NCBI GenBank assembly: GCA_900466605.1
Contig: UBMU01000003.1
Location: 186,001 to 250,000 of the forward strand
Direction of reading: 5' to 3'
DNA: 64,000 nt
From: Hyphomicrobiales bacterium
Lineage (GTDB): Bacteria; Pseudomonadota; Alphaproteobacteria; Rhizobiales; Rhizobiaceae
Positions 1 to 11,241 of this stretch are shown here, one piece after another. How positions within the stretch are numbered: the first letter of the stretch is position 1; the number at the start of each line of letters is the position of its first letter. The translations under genes were made by a program, and so were the position numbers. The notes beneath the pieces are model-generated. The model was not told the origin of the DNA. It made no database searches and saw only the letters and a list, made by a program, of their open reading frames with translations.

Positions 1-765
1 ATGACCGACGATTTTGCAAGCCTCCTTTCCCCCGAGCGCCTTCAAGCCGGCGGCACCGGCCCGCTCTACGTCAAACTGCGACGCACGTTGGAAGATGCCA
101 TCCGCGCGGGCACGCTCGGCCATGGCGATGCCTTGCCGCCCGAGCGCGATATCGCCGAATTTGCGACAGTCAGCCGCGTCACCGTTCGCAAGGCCATCGA
201 CGAACTTGTTGCAGATGGTCTGCTTGTCCGTCGTCATGGCTCTGGGACCTTCGTGACAAGGCCCGTATCGAAGGTCGAGCAGCGCCTCTCGCAGCTAACC
301 TCCTTTACCGAGGATATGGCTCGGCGTGGAATGACCTCTCGCTCCGAATGGTTGCACAAGGGCATCCATACGCCCTCACCGGATGAAATGATGATCCTCG
401 GACTCGCGACCGATGTCAGGGTCTCCCGTCTCAGCCGTCTGCGCATCGCCGACGACCAGCCGCTAGCGATCGAAAACGCCAGCGTCTCCGGCGAATTCCT
501 GCCCGATCCTTTCGTTGTCACGACATCGCTCTATGCAGAACTGGAACGTCGCCAGGTCCGCCCGGTCCGCGCCGTTCAGAGGATTTCGGCGACCAACATG
601 AAAGAGGCCGACGCCCACCTGCTCGGCGTCCCCGTGGGCGCCGCGGGACTATCGATCGAGCGCATCTCCTATTTGGGCTCGGGACGTGCGGTCGAGTTTA
701 CCCGTTCGCTCTACCGCGGCGATGCTTATGACTTCGTTGCCGAGCTCACAATCAGCGTACCGTGA
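1..765 (+). CDS. GntR-family regulator with UTRA domain
   Basis: DNA-binding transcription factor of the GntR superfamily, HutC/UTRA branch, 254 aa. Residues about 20-85 form the winged helix, with the recognition stretch SRVTVRKAIDELVADG at 58-73 and the wing GSGTFV at 80-85. Residues about 105-245 fit a UTRA effector domain (RSLYRGDAYDF near the end). Members usually repress sugar, amino-sugar or amino-acid catabolic operons and let go when a small ligand binds UTRA; nothing in the sequence shows which ligand. The ATG is the first base of the window and gives a full-length domain set, so the gene looks complete, but its RBS and the operon it controls probably lie outside the window. It is followed after about 50 bases by a phosphatase gene on the same strand. 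Confidence 0.88.
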   Translation: MTDDFASLLSPERLQAGGTGPLYVKLRRTLEDAIRAGTLGHGDALPPERDIAEFATVSRVTVRKAIDELVADGLLVRRHGSGTFVTRPVSKVEQRLSQLTSFTEDMARRGMTSRSEWLHKGIHTPSPDEMMILGLATDVRVSRLSRLRIADDQPLAIENASVSGEFLPDPFVVTTSLYAELERRQVRPVRAVQRISATNMKEADAHLLGVPVGAAGLSIERISYLGSGRAVEFTRSLYRGDAYDFVAELTISVP

Positions 766-814
766 TGCCTGGTCGCATTGAATGGACGGTGATAGGCGTC
801 TATTGAATACACAC

Positions 815-1684
815 ATGACATCCAGCATCACGATCATCGACACCATCTCGGATCCCGGAAATCCTGCGAAGCCGAACGACGACGACTTCGGGCACAACGA
901 GGCTTGCGCCTTCGTCATAGACGGTGCGACGGGCCTGGGTGATCGGCAGTACATGGATATAACAGGCAGCGACGCCGCCTGGATCGCCGCGCGATTTGCG
1001 CGGGGCTTTCAACAGCAGATCACGTGTGACGGTAATGTCTCCGACGTTGCACGCACCATTTCTCTCGAAGCCCGGGAAACCTTTCTCGGACTCAATGCAG
1101 ATGTGCCGCGCTACGCCTGGCCCCTCTCGGCCTTCGCCATGGTGCATGCAACACGCCGCGGATTTTCGTTTCGCGGCCTGGGTGACTCCTGCCTCTTCCT
1201 GCTGCGCGATGACGGGACGGCTTCGCTGCACATACCGATCCCCGGTGCCTATGAGCACGAGCAGGTCCAGGCACAACGTCACATTGCCCGCACCGGCGGC
1301 ATCACCAAGGGCGGCGGCACGCTGGGCAATCCGGAAACACTTGCTGGCCTTCGCCGGCATCGCGAAAGCCAGAATACGCCCGACAGCGGTGTCTGGACGC
1401 TTGGCCTCGTACCCGAGGCAGCCGACCATCTCGTCTCCGAAGACCTTGAGATCAAGGGAAAGGCCCACGCCATCGTCTGCAGCGACGGCTTCTCGGACCT
1501 CGTCGTCCTCTATGCGGCATACACGTCTGCCAGCCTGGTGCGGACAGCACTCGACAAGGGGCTAGCGCCAATGGTGGAGGAACTGAGACGCTTTGAACGA
1601 GAAGTCGATCCTGAAGGACTTCGCTATCCACGCTACAAGCAGAGCGACGATACGACCGCACTATTGATCGAACTGACGGCCTGA
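815..1684 (+). CDS. PP2C-like serine/threonine phosphatase domain protein
   Basis: Cytosolic protein of 289 aa with the spaced acidic motifs of the PP2C metal-dependent phosphatase fold: NDDDFG (21-26), FVIDGATG (33-40), GLGDSC, CSDGFSDL and, near the C-terminus, SDDTTALL. These aspartates would hold the two Mg/Mn ions. No second domain is seen, so it is a stand-alone phosphatase rather than a sensor fusion. The start is uncertain: an ATG at 782 adds 11 residues, while 815 begins just before the fold; neither has a strong RBS. It runs with the GntR gene upstream and converges on metH. No partner kinase is nearby, so the substrate is unknown. Confidence 0.75.
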   Translation: MTSSITIIDTISDPGNPAKPNDDDFGHNEACAFVIDGATGLGDRQYMDITGSDAAWIAARFARGFQQQITCDGNVSDVARTISLEARETFLGLNADVPRYAWPLSAFAMVHATRRGFSFRGLGDSCLFLLRDDGTASLHIPIPGAYEHEQVQAQRHIARTGGITKGGGTLGNPETLAGLRRHRESQNTPDSGVWTLGLVPEAADHLVSEDLEIKGKAHAIVCSDGFSDLVVLYAAYTSASLVRTALDKGLAPMVEELRRFEREVDPEGLRYPRYKQSDDTTALLIELTA

Positions 1685-1779
1685 GCGCGAAGCCATTTTC
1701 GATTCAGGATCAGCGCGTTGGCCGCCACACCTGAATCATTTTATCGACATCCTGAATCAAGACTTGAAGACGCAACCAC

Positions 1780-5553
<3,774 letters not shown>

Positions 5554-5595
5554 GGGCGGACTCCTTGACGTCGTTACAGGCCATTTGCCCAAATC

Positions 5596-5615
5596 ACATA
5601 AAGATATCTTTATGT
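5596..5615 (-). promoter_or_regulatory. 20-bp perfect palindrome in the metH promoter
   Basis: A perfect inverted repeat centred on GATATC, with core CATAAAGATATCTTTATG at 5597-5614. On the minus strand a TTGACA (5618-5613) overlaps its upstream edge, so the palindrome fills the spacer between the -35 and the expected -10 of metH, the classic position of a repressor site. ArsR-family SahR-type regulators of S-adenosylhomocysteine-linked methionine metabolism are known to bind AT-rich palindromes upstream of metH in proteobacteria; assignment to SahR is an inference from this resemblance. No such regulator gene is in the window. Confidence 0.7.
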
Positions 5616-5725
5616 CAATATATGCCTGTCATGTGGCACCTTTGCGGCGCTTGGCAGATGACAGACTCGGACGGCCCCTATATAGGCGGTTGCAAAGGCT
5701 TTGTGCACGAAATCGGAGGAGTATC

Positions 5726-6985
5726 ATGGCACCTGCAAACGGCGACGCCGCGCTCGGAAACTGGACCACCCGCACCTACCACCGCGACTGGCTGCTTGTG
5801 CAGGCAAACGGGCTTTTCGATTTCTTCCAGCACAATTCCATCAATCCCAAGGGCGGCTTCTTCGATCTCGACGATACCGGCAAGCCGCTCAATGCCGCCG
5901 GCCAGGTCCGTCCGATCCATATCGCGTCGCGGGCTGTTCATTGCTTTGCAATCGGCACCCTGCTCGGCCGCCCCGGCGCATCCGACGTCGTCGACCACGG
6001 CATGCAGTATATCTGGAACTATCACCGCGACACCAAAAACGGTGGCTATTTCTGGTCGCTCGATGACAACGGCCCCGTCGACACGAACAAGCAGGGCTAC
6101 GGCCACGCCTTTGTTCTGCTTGCGGCATCCGCGGCGAAGACAGTCGGCCATCCGTTAGCCGACGGCATGCTGGCCGATATCACCGAGGTCCTGAACACAA
6201 AATTCTGGGAAGCCAAGCACGGCGCCATCGCGGAGGAATTCACCGCCGACTGGCAGCCGCTCGACGGCGGCAACTACCGTGGGCAGAACTCCAACATGCA
6301 CCTGACCGAAGCGCTGATGGCTGCCTTCGAAGCAACTGGTGACCGCGAGTACCTCGCCAAGGCCGAAAGCATCGCAGACCTCGTCATTCGTCGTGCCGCC
6401 GGCTCTGTCGGCTGGCGCGTTGCCGAGCACTTCAGCACCGATTGGGGTCTCGACAAGGACTACTATCATCCGAACGAAATGTTCCGCCCGGCAGGCACCA
6501 CCCCCGGCCATTGGCTGGAATGGGCGCGCCTGGTCCTGCAGCTATGGGCTCTCGGCGGCAAAAAGCATGACTGGATGCCAGATGCGGCCAAGAGCCTGTT
6601 CTCGCAGTCGATCGCGCTTGGTTGGGACGACGACAAGGGCGGCTTCTTCTATACGCTCGACTGGGACGACAAGCCCGCCAAGCGCAACAAGCTGTGGTGG
6701 CCGGCATGCGAAGGCGCTGCGGCCGCGCACTTCCTCAGCGAACACCTGCCGAGCGACTATCACGAGGAACACTACCGCAAGATCTGGAACGTGATCGAGC
6801 GCGCCTTCATCGATCACAAGAACGGCGGCTGGCACGAGGAACTGACAGAAAATCTCGTGCCATCACACAGCCTGTTCCCCGGCAAGGGCGATATCTACCA
6901 TGCCTTGCAGGCCTGCCTGATCCCCCTCTTCCCGGCAACCGGCAGCCTGACCAAGGTCATAGCGGAAGCCGGCGGCAAGATCTAA
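5726..6985 (+). CDS. AGE-family sugar epimerase/isomerase
   Basis: Cytosolic (alpha/alpha)6-barrel enzyme of the N-acylglucosamine 2-epimerase superfamily, 419 aa, which covers N-acetylglucosamine 2-epimerases, mannose isomerases and cellobiose 2-epimerases. Family signs are the N-terminal tryptophan- and phenylalanine-rich helices (WTTRTYHRDW, GLFDFF), YGHAF in the middle, NMHLTEAL, PGHWLEW and KGDIYHALQ near the end, with conserved histidines expected to do the acid/base chemistry. The ATG at 5726 follows GGAGGA at good spacing; the frame is open further upstream but without an RBS. The gene is divergent from metH and apparently monocistronic. Sequence alone does not separate mannose isomerase from epimerase activity. 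Confidence 0.88.
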   Translation: MAPANGDAALGNWTTRTYHRDWLLVQANGLFDFFQHNSINPKGGFFDLDDTGKPLNAAGQVRPIHIASRAVHCFAIGTLLGRPGASDVVDHGMQYIWNYHRDTKNGGYFWSLDDNGPVDTNKQGYGHAFVLLAASAAKTVGHPLADGMLADITEVLNTKFWEAKHGAIAEEFTADWQPLDGGNYRGQNSNMHLTEALMAAFEATGDREYLAKAESIADLVIRRAAGSVGWRVAEHFSTDWGLDKDYYHPNEMFRPAGTTPGHWLEWARLVLQLWALGGKKHDWMPDAAKSLFSQSIALGWDDDKGGFFYTLDWDDKPAKRNKLWWPACEGAAAAHFLSEHLPSDYHEEHYRKIWNVIERAFIDHKNGGWHEELTENLVPSHSLFPGKGDIYHALQACLIPLFPATGSLTKVIAEAGGKI

Positions 6986-7114
6986 TCCCAAGCGAGTGCG
7001 GCGCCACAAGCACGGCGCCCCCTTCAGAACGGGTCGTACGAACGACATCGGGCCACCCGTTCAAAATGGCCTTCTCCAATCCTCAAAGCCCACAGAAGCT
7101 TGTAGGGTTTTCCG

Positions 7115-7456
7115 TCAGTGAAACGGGCGCACCTCGACCGGCGCCCGGCAGGCGACGGCGGCTTTGCGCCCCCATGCCAGCGCCTCGTCCGCGTCAGCGG
7201 CTTCCAGGACCCAAAAACCGCCTATATGCTCCTTGGTTTCCAGATACGGTCCATCGGTGACGAGCACTTCGCCATTTGGCTGCACCCGCAGCGACCTCGC
7301 GCTGCTAGCCGGGTGCAGGCCGCCGACGAAAATCCTGACACCGGCAACCTTCATCTCGTCGTTGAGCGCATCGATGTCGCGGGACATCGCTTCGTCCTCT
7401 GCAACGGATGGGTCGTAGTCGTCGGGATGGTGGATAGCAACCAAATACTGGGTCAT
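7115..7456 (-). CDS. YciI/DGPF-domain protein
   Basis: Small soluble protein of 113 aa with a dimeric alpha/beta-barrel (ferredoxin-like) fold. It starts MTQYLVAIHHPDDY and carries the family signature TDGPYLETKEHIGGFWVLEAA in parts: DGPY, then GGFWVLE, then PVEVRPF at the C-terminus. Genes of this family often sit beside ECF sigma factors or small ligand-binding proteins; here none is present. I choose the ATG at 7456 because AGGAGA lies six bases upstream and the fold begins there, although the frame is open to 7669. Biochemical function is unknown for most members. Confidence 0.85.
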   Translation of the reverse strand: MTQYLVAIHHPDDYDPSVAEDEAMSRDIDALNDEMKVAGVRIFVGGLHPASSARSLRVQPNGEVLVTDGPYLETKEHIGGFWVLEAADADEALAWGRKAAVACRAPVEVRPFH

Positions 7457-7688
7457 AGCTTCTCCTGCAACGGCTTCGGGCGGACTGGTCGCCCTGCCTT
7501 CACTATGTAGACGAACGGCCGGACTGGAATTCGACAAATCGCCCATGAAATTTTCCCAGCGCGCCGCCCTAGGGTTCAGGCAAGCCATCGGGAGGGCCCT
7601 TATTTGCGCACGCGGAAGTCTTTTCAGTGATAGTGTGGCAAGCCAAAACATCCCAACAAGACATGTCAATGCAAAGTGGGAGAGTGAA

Positions 7689-7958
7689 ATGACGACACTA
7701 TTTGTAAGGCACGAGGTTTCTGACTACGCGACCTGGCGCAAGGTATACGACGCATTTGCACCCGTGCAGAAGGCAAACGGGGTTACCGCGGAGGCGGTCT
7801 ACCAGGCTGCCGATAATCCCAATGATATTACAGTGACCCATGAATTTGCCACGCTTGAAGCCGCTCAGGCATTCGGCAAGCTGGATGAGCTAAGAGCGGC
7901 GATGCGAACCGGAGGCGTGCTGGGCGCCCCCAAGGTGTGGCTTACCAACAAAGCCTGA
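7689..7958 (+). CDS. antibiotic-biosynthesis-monooxygenase-like small protein
   Basis: 89-residue protein beginning MTTLFVRHEVSDYATWRKVYDAF, typical of short dimeric alpha/beta-barrel proteins related to ABM monooxygenases and polyketide-cyclase-like proteins. The pattern of a first beta strand, YATWRKVYD helix, a middle THEFATLEAAQAF segment and a final strand fits one ferredoxin-like unit, which would dimerise. The chosen ATG is preceded by GGGAGAG; the frame is open upstream to 7545 without an RBS. It is divergent from the YciI-like gene 232 bases away and converges on the UPF0303 gene. No active-site residues can be assigned with confidence. Confidence 0.75.
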   Translation: MTTLFVRHEVSDYATWRKVYDAFAPVQKANGVTAEAVYQAADNPNDITVTHEFATLEAAQAFGKLDELRAAMRTGGVLGAPKVWLTNKA

Positions 7959-7966
7959 AACACGAC

Positions 7967-8014
7967 GGGATGACATTGCTTGAGCAAGCGCCGAAGCTCA
8001 AGGAGCGTCATCCC
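7967..8014. terminator. long stem-loop between convergent genes
   Basis: GGGATGAC (7967-7974) pairs with GTCATCCC (8007-8014), and an inner CTTGAGC/GCTCAAG pair extends the stem. It lies between two convergent genes and probably ends transcription from both sides, though no strong U tract follows. Confidence 0.5.
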
Positions 8015-8031
8015 ATGCGGACGGCGCCCTC

Positions 8032-8523
8032 TCAGGCCAGACGGAGGGCGTCGAGATCCTTCGCAAGTATCAGTGCCAGCGCCTCGACAGCAAGATTGTG
8101 ATCGTCCCGCTGCGGCAGGCCGGACACGGTGACCGCGCCAATGCAGCCGGTACCCTTTACGTTGATCGGGAAGCTGCCCCCGTGCGCTGCATAGTCGGCG
8201 TCAGCGAGGCCGTTGTCGACAACGGTCTTGCCCTTCTGCTTGAGATCGAGACCGATCGCGTAGCTGCTCCTGAAGTAGCGCAGCACCAAGTTTCGCTTGC
8301 GCCGCACCCATTGGACGTTGTCAGGCGTCACGCCGGGGAGTGCTGCATAGAAGACCGGCATCGAATGCAGCGTGATGTCGATCGCAATACCGAGGCCGCG
8401 CTCTGTCCCGAGCTCCTGCAGTAGCTTGCCGAGTTGCCATGCGGTCGTCAGATCGAAAGTGTCGAAACTCAACACATTTTCCTGTTCTGCGATCCGCTTG
8501 AGGTCTTCGTCGGGTATGGTCAC
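8032..8523 (-). CDS. UPF0303 / GlcG-HbpS-like protein
   Basis: 163-residue soluble protein of the UPF0303 (DUF336, GlcG/HbpS-like) family. It has the expected helix-rich N-terminus (DLKRIAEQENVLSF), a central VRRKRNLVLRYFRSSYAIG segment and the glycine-rich GGSFPINVKGTGCIGAVTVSGLP stretch, of which GCIGAVTVSGLP is the best family mark. Relatives bind haem or small cofactors, but the role of this branch is not settled. It lies 160 bases downstream of the racemase gene on the same strand and could be a distal member of that transporter operon or have its own promoter. Confidence 0.82.
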   Translation of the reverse strand: MTIPDEDLKRIAEQENVLSFDTFDLTTAWQLGKLLQELGTERGLGIAIDITLHSMPVFYAALPGVTPDNVQWVRRKRNLVLRYFRSSYAIGLDLKQKGKTVVDNGLADADYAAHGGSFPINVKGTGCIGAVTVSGLPQRDDHNLAVEALALILAKDLDALRLA

Positions 8524-8683
8524 GTGTGCTTCCTCTCCTGCGATACTTTTGCCTGAACAAATGCAAGCGGAGTGGAAAAGTAAAGCGGAATCATGGCGAC
8601 GCCCGGAAGCTCACAGCTTGGTCGTCAGCATCTCGAAGCTGTCGCGTTCGTTGAACACAGATAGAGGCCGGAAGTGGCCCGGA

Positions 8684-9427
8684 TCAGCCTACGGCCCTCA
8701 TCGGCGCGAAAGCGCTCATCGCGCCTGTAAAGGGCTTGGCCAGCGGTGATGCGTAGGAGCCGCGCTTGCTAGTCGACAGCCCGAGCGACACCAAGGCTTC
8801 CGCCTGCTTTACCGCCGCAGAAACCCCGTCAACAACGGGCACGCCGTAGATTTCCTGTAGCTCGCGTGCCAAGTCGGTCATGCCTGCACAGCCGAGCACA
8901 ATCGCTTCCGCACCATCTTCCGCAAGTGCACGCTCGATCTCTGCCCGAAGCTTCCCAATAGCACCTGATGCGGGATCCTCGAGTTCAAGGACCGGGATAT
9001 CCGATGCGCGCACCTTTGCACGTCCACCCATGCCGTAGCGCTGCACAAGATTGTCGATCAGCACGCGCGAGCGCTCCAGCGTCGTCACGACGGTAAAGCG
9101 TTGCGCCAGGAAACCGGCCGTTGCGACGGCGGATTCGCAGAGCCCGAGTACCGGAACATCAGCAAGGCTGCGGGCGGCATCGAGCCCCGTGTCGTCGAAG
9201 CAGGCGATGATGGCCGCGTCATAGCCGCCAGCGCTCTGCTCCTTCAATTCGCTGAGAAGCCCTGGGATTGCCAGCGCACCGTCATAGTGTCCCTCGATCG
9301 AGACCGGCCCCATGCGAGAGGTCGCGGCGATGATATCGGTGCCGGGGGCAGCGACCGCGCGGGCAGCAACAGCGGCCTTATCGGTCATGGAGGTCGTCGT
9401 GTTGGGATTGACCAGAAGAATGCGCAT
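8684..9427 (-). CDS. Asp/Glu/hydantoin racemase-family protein
   Basis: 247 aa, cytosolic, cofactor-independent racemase fold. The N-terminus MRILLVNPNTT is typical for the hydantoin racemase (HyuE) branch. The two catalytic cysteines expected for two-base chemistry are present: C76 in AIIACFDDTG and C180 in VLGCAGMTDL. It starts four bases after the stop of the last ABC permease gene, so it is translated from the same message. That coupling suggests it racemises the compound brought in by the transporter or a product of it, perhaps a 5-substituted hydantoin or an amino-acid derivative. No hydantoinase or carbamoylase gene is in the window, so the substrate remains open. Confidence 0.87.
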   Translation of the reverse strand: MRILLVNPNTTTSMTDKAAVAARAVAAPGTDIIAATSRMGPVSIEGHYDGALAIPGLLSELKEQSAGGYDAAIIACFDDTGLDAARSLADVPVLGLCESAVATAGFLAQRFTVVTTLERSRVLIDNLVQRYGMGGRAKVRASDIPVLELEDPASGAIGKLRAEIERALAEDGAEAIVLGCAGMTDLARELQEIYGVPVVDGVSAAVKQAEALVSLGLSTSKRGSYASPLAKPFTGAMSAFAPMRAVG

Positions 9428-9430
9428 GAA

Positions 9431-10252
9431 TCAGCTTATCTTTGCCTGGCGCCGGCGCAGCATGAGCATGATGCCGAGCGCAACGAGAATAATGGTGAAG
9501 GAAAACAGCGTCGTCACCGTGCCGAGGGCGTAAAGCACCGGCGTCGTGACGTTGGTGGTCATGCCGTAGATCTCGAGCGGCAGCGTGTTGTAGCTCCCTG
9601 ACGTCATCAGCGTGCGGGCAAACTCGTCATAAGAGAGCGTGAAGCCGAAGAGGCCGACGCCAATCAGGCTCGGCGCAATCATCGGCAGCACGACATGGAG
9701 GAAAGTCTGCCACGAACTCGCGCCAAGGTCGCGCGCCGCCTCTTCATAAGCCGGCGAGAAGCGGTTGAAGACGGCAAACATGATCAGCACGCCGAATGGC
9801 AGCGTCCATGTCAGGTGCGCGCCGAAAGCGGACGAGTACCAGGCAGGCTTAAGGCCGCCCTGCTGGAAGACCACGCCGATCCCGAGCGAGATGATGATCG
9901 AAGGCACGACGAGGCTTGCGACAGTCGCATAGAAGAGCACGGTCGCCCCACGAAAACGGCGGCGGAACGCCAGGCCCGCCAGCAGCGAGACGACGACGGT
10001 GACGACCATCACCATCAGCCCCAGCGTGAACGAGCGCCGGAAGGATGCGCCGAAATCCCCGACCGCCTGCTTCTCGAAGAGATTGTAAAACCAGTGAACG
10101 GAAACGCCGTTCAGCGGGAATGTCAGGCCACCGTCGGGGCCTTGGAAGGACAAGATCAGGATCGCCGAGAGTGGTCCATAGAGGAACAGCACGAAGACGA
10201 GGAAGAAGGCTGCGAGCACATAGAATTCGAAGGTGCGCTTCTCGTGGTTCAT
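9431..10252 (-). CDS. ABC transporter permease, PotC-like
   Basis: Inner-membrane permease of 273 aa with about six transmembrane segments. The EAA loop typical of binding-protein-dependent importers is visible as EEAARDLGASSWQTFLHVVLP in the fourth quarter (EEAARDLGASSWQTF). It resembles the PotC/YdcV-type subunits of polyamine-class (PotABCD-like) transporters. It starts one base after the stop of the upstream permease gene and is followed at once by the racemase gene. Together the two permeases would form the heterodimeric channel. Confidence 0.9.
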   Translation of the reverse strand: MNHEKRTFEFYVLAAFFLVFVLFLYGPLSAILILSFQGPDGGLTFPLNGVSVHWFYNLFEKQAVGDFGASFRRSFTLGLMVMVVTVVVSLLAGLAFRRRFRGATVLFYATVASLVVPSIIISLGIGVVFQQGGLKPAWYSSAFGAHLTWTLPFGVLIMFAVFNRFSPAYEEAARDLGASSWQTFLHVVLPMIAPSLIGVGLFGFTLSYDEFARTLMTSGSYNTLPLEIYGMTTNVTTPVLYALGTVTTLFSFTIILVALGIMLMLRRRQAKIS

Positions 10253-10253
10253 C

Positions 10254-11168
10254 TCAAAGCTCCTTGCGGATATCGACGACGCGCAGGATGGCGGCGACCA
10301 TCATCAGCACGACAATCAGAAGCACCACGGCATTGGCGGCGGCGGCCGGATATTGCAGCAGCGACATCTGGTTCTTCATCATCAGCGCCACCGAGGCGCT
10401 CTGCCCGCCGGACATCACCTGCACGGTCGAGAAATCTGCCATCACTAGCGTCACGACGAAGATCGAGCCGATGGCGATCCCGGGCTTGGCAAGCGGGATG
10501 ACGACGTTCCAGAGAATCTGCCAGCCGCTGGCGCCGGCATCGCGCGCCGCCTCGAACAGCGAGCGGTCGATGCGCATCAGCGTGTTGAAGATCGGCGTCA
10601 CCATGAACAGCGTGTAGAGATGCACCATGGCGAGAACCACGGCAAAATCGGAATAGAGCAGCCATTCGATCGGCTGAGGAATGATCCCCGCCTTGATCAG
10701 CGCAGAGTTGACGAGGCCGTTGCGGCCGAGCACCGGGATCCAGGAGATCATTCGGATGATGTTCGAGGTCATGAACGGCACGGTGCAGACCAGAAACAGG
10801 ATCATCTGCGTCGACGTGCGGCGAATATGAAAGGCGAGGAAATAGGCGACCCAGAAGCCGATGAAGACGGTCAGCGCCCAGACGATGACGGTGAATTTCA
10901 GCGTGTTGAGGTAGGTCTTCCAGGTGACCCACGAGCCGAGCGTCTCGGTGTAGTTCATCGTCAGGAAGGCGGGGTAGAGGCCGGCGAAGTCGTAATCCCA
11001 GAAGCTCACCACCGCGATCATGGCGATCGGCAGGATGAAGAAGAAGCCGAGAATGAGGATTAGCGGCGTCGCCTGCAGATAAGAGGCTGCCCATGCCGGC
11101 CATCCGATCCGTCGAGGACTTGTCTGTTCCGATTGTTGCTCGGCCTGCGAGGACGCGATCGTCGCCAT
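10254..11168 (-). CDS. ABC transporter permease, PotB-like
   Basis: Inner-membrane permease of 304 aa. After a hydrophilic N-terminus (MATIASSQAEQQSEQ) come about six transmembrane segments, the first starting at LILILGFFFILPIAM; the EAA loop is EAARDAGASGWQILWNVVIPLA in the C-terminal third. It resembles PotB/YdcU-type subunits. I choose the ATG at 11168, preceded by GGAGA, rather than longer in-frame extensions that run back into the preceding gene. A hairpin separates it from the solute-binding-protein gene upstream. Confidence 0.9.
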   Translation of the reverse strand: MATIASSQAEQQSEQTSPRRIGWPAWAASYLQATPLILILGFFFILPIAMIAVVSFWDYDFAGLYPAFLTMNYTETLGSWVTWKTYLNTLKFTVIVWALTVFIGFWVAYFLAFHIRRTSTQMILFLVCTVPFMTSNIIRMISWIPVLGRNGLVNSALIKAGIIPQPIEWLLYSDFAVVLAMVHLYTLFMVTPIFNTLMRIDRSLFEAARDAGASGWQILWNVVIPLAKPGIAIGSIFVVTLVMADFSTVQVMSGGQSASVALMMKNQMSLLQYPAAAANAVVLLIVVLMMVAAILRVVDIRKEL

Positions 11169-11192
11169 GTTTCCGGTCTCTCCGTTTTGGAC

Positions 11193-11223
11193 ACCCTCCC
11201 CCCAAAGGAACTGGGGAGAGGGT
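11193..11223 (-). other. intercistronic hairpin after the binding-protein gene
   Basis: A 12-bp stem (11193-11204 with 11212-11223, one mismatch) and a 7-base loop lie in the 73-base gap between the solute-binding-protein stop and the first permease start. In many importer operons such hairpins protect the upstream mRNA or attenuate read-through so that binding protein exceeds permease. Confidence 0.55.
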
Positions 11224-11241
11224 CTGGCAGAAGCGGTTGCC

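Noticed and set aside
1701..1758. GATTCAGG and two CCTGAATC copies between the phosphatase gene and metH
   Set aside because: Only an 8-base stem with a 21-base loop; too weak to call a terminator or operator.
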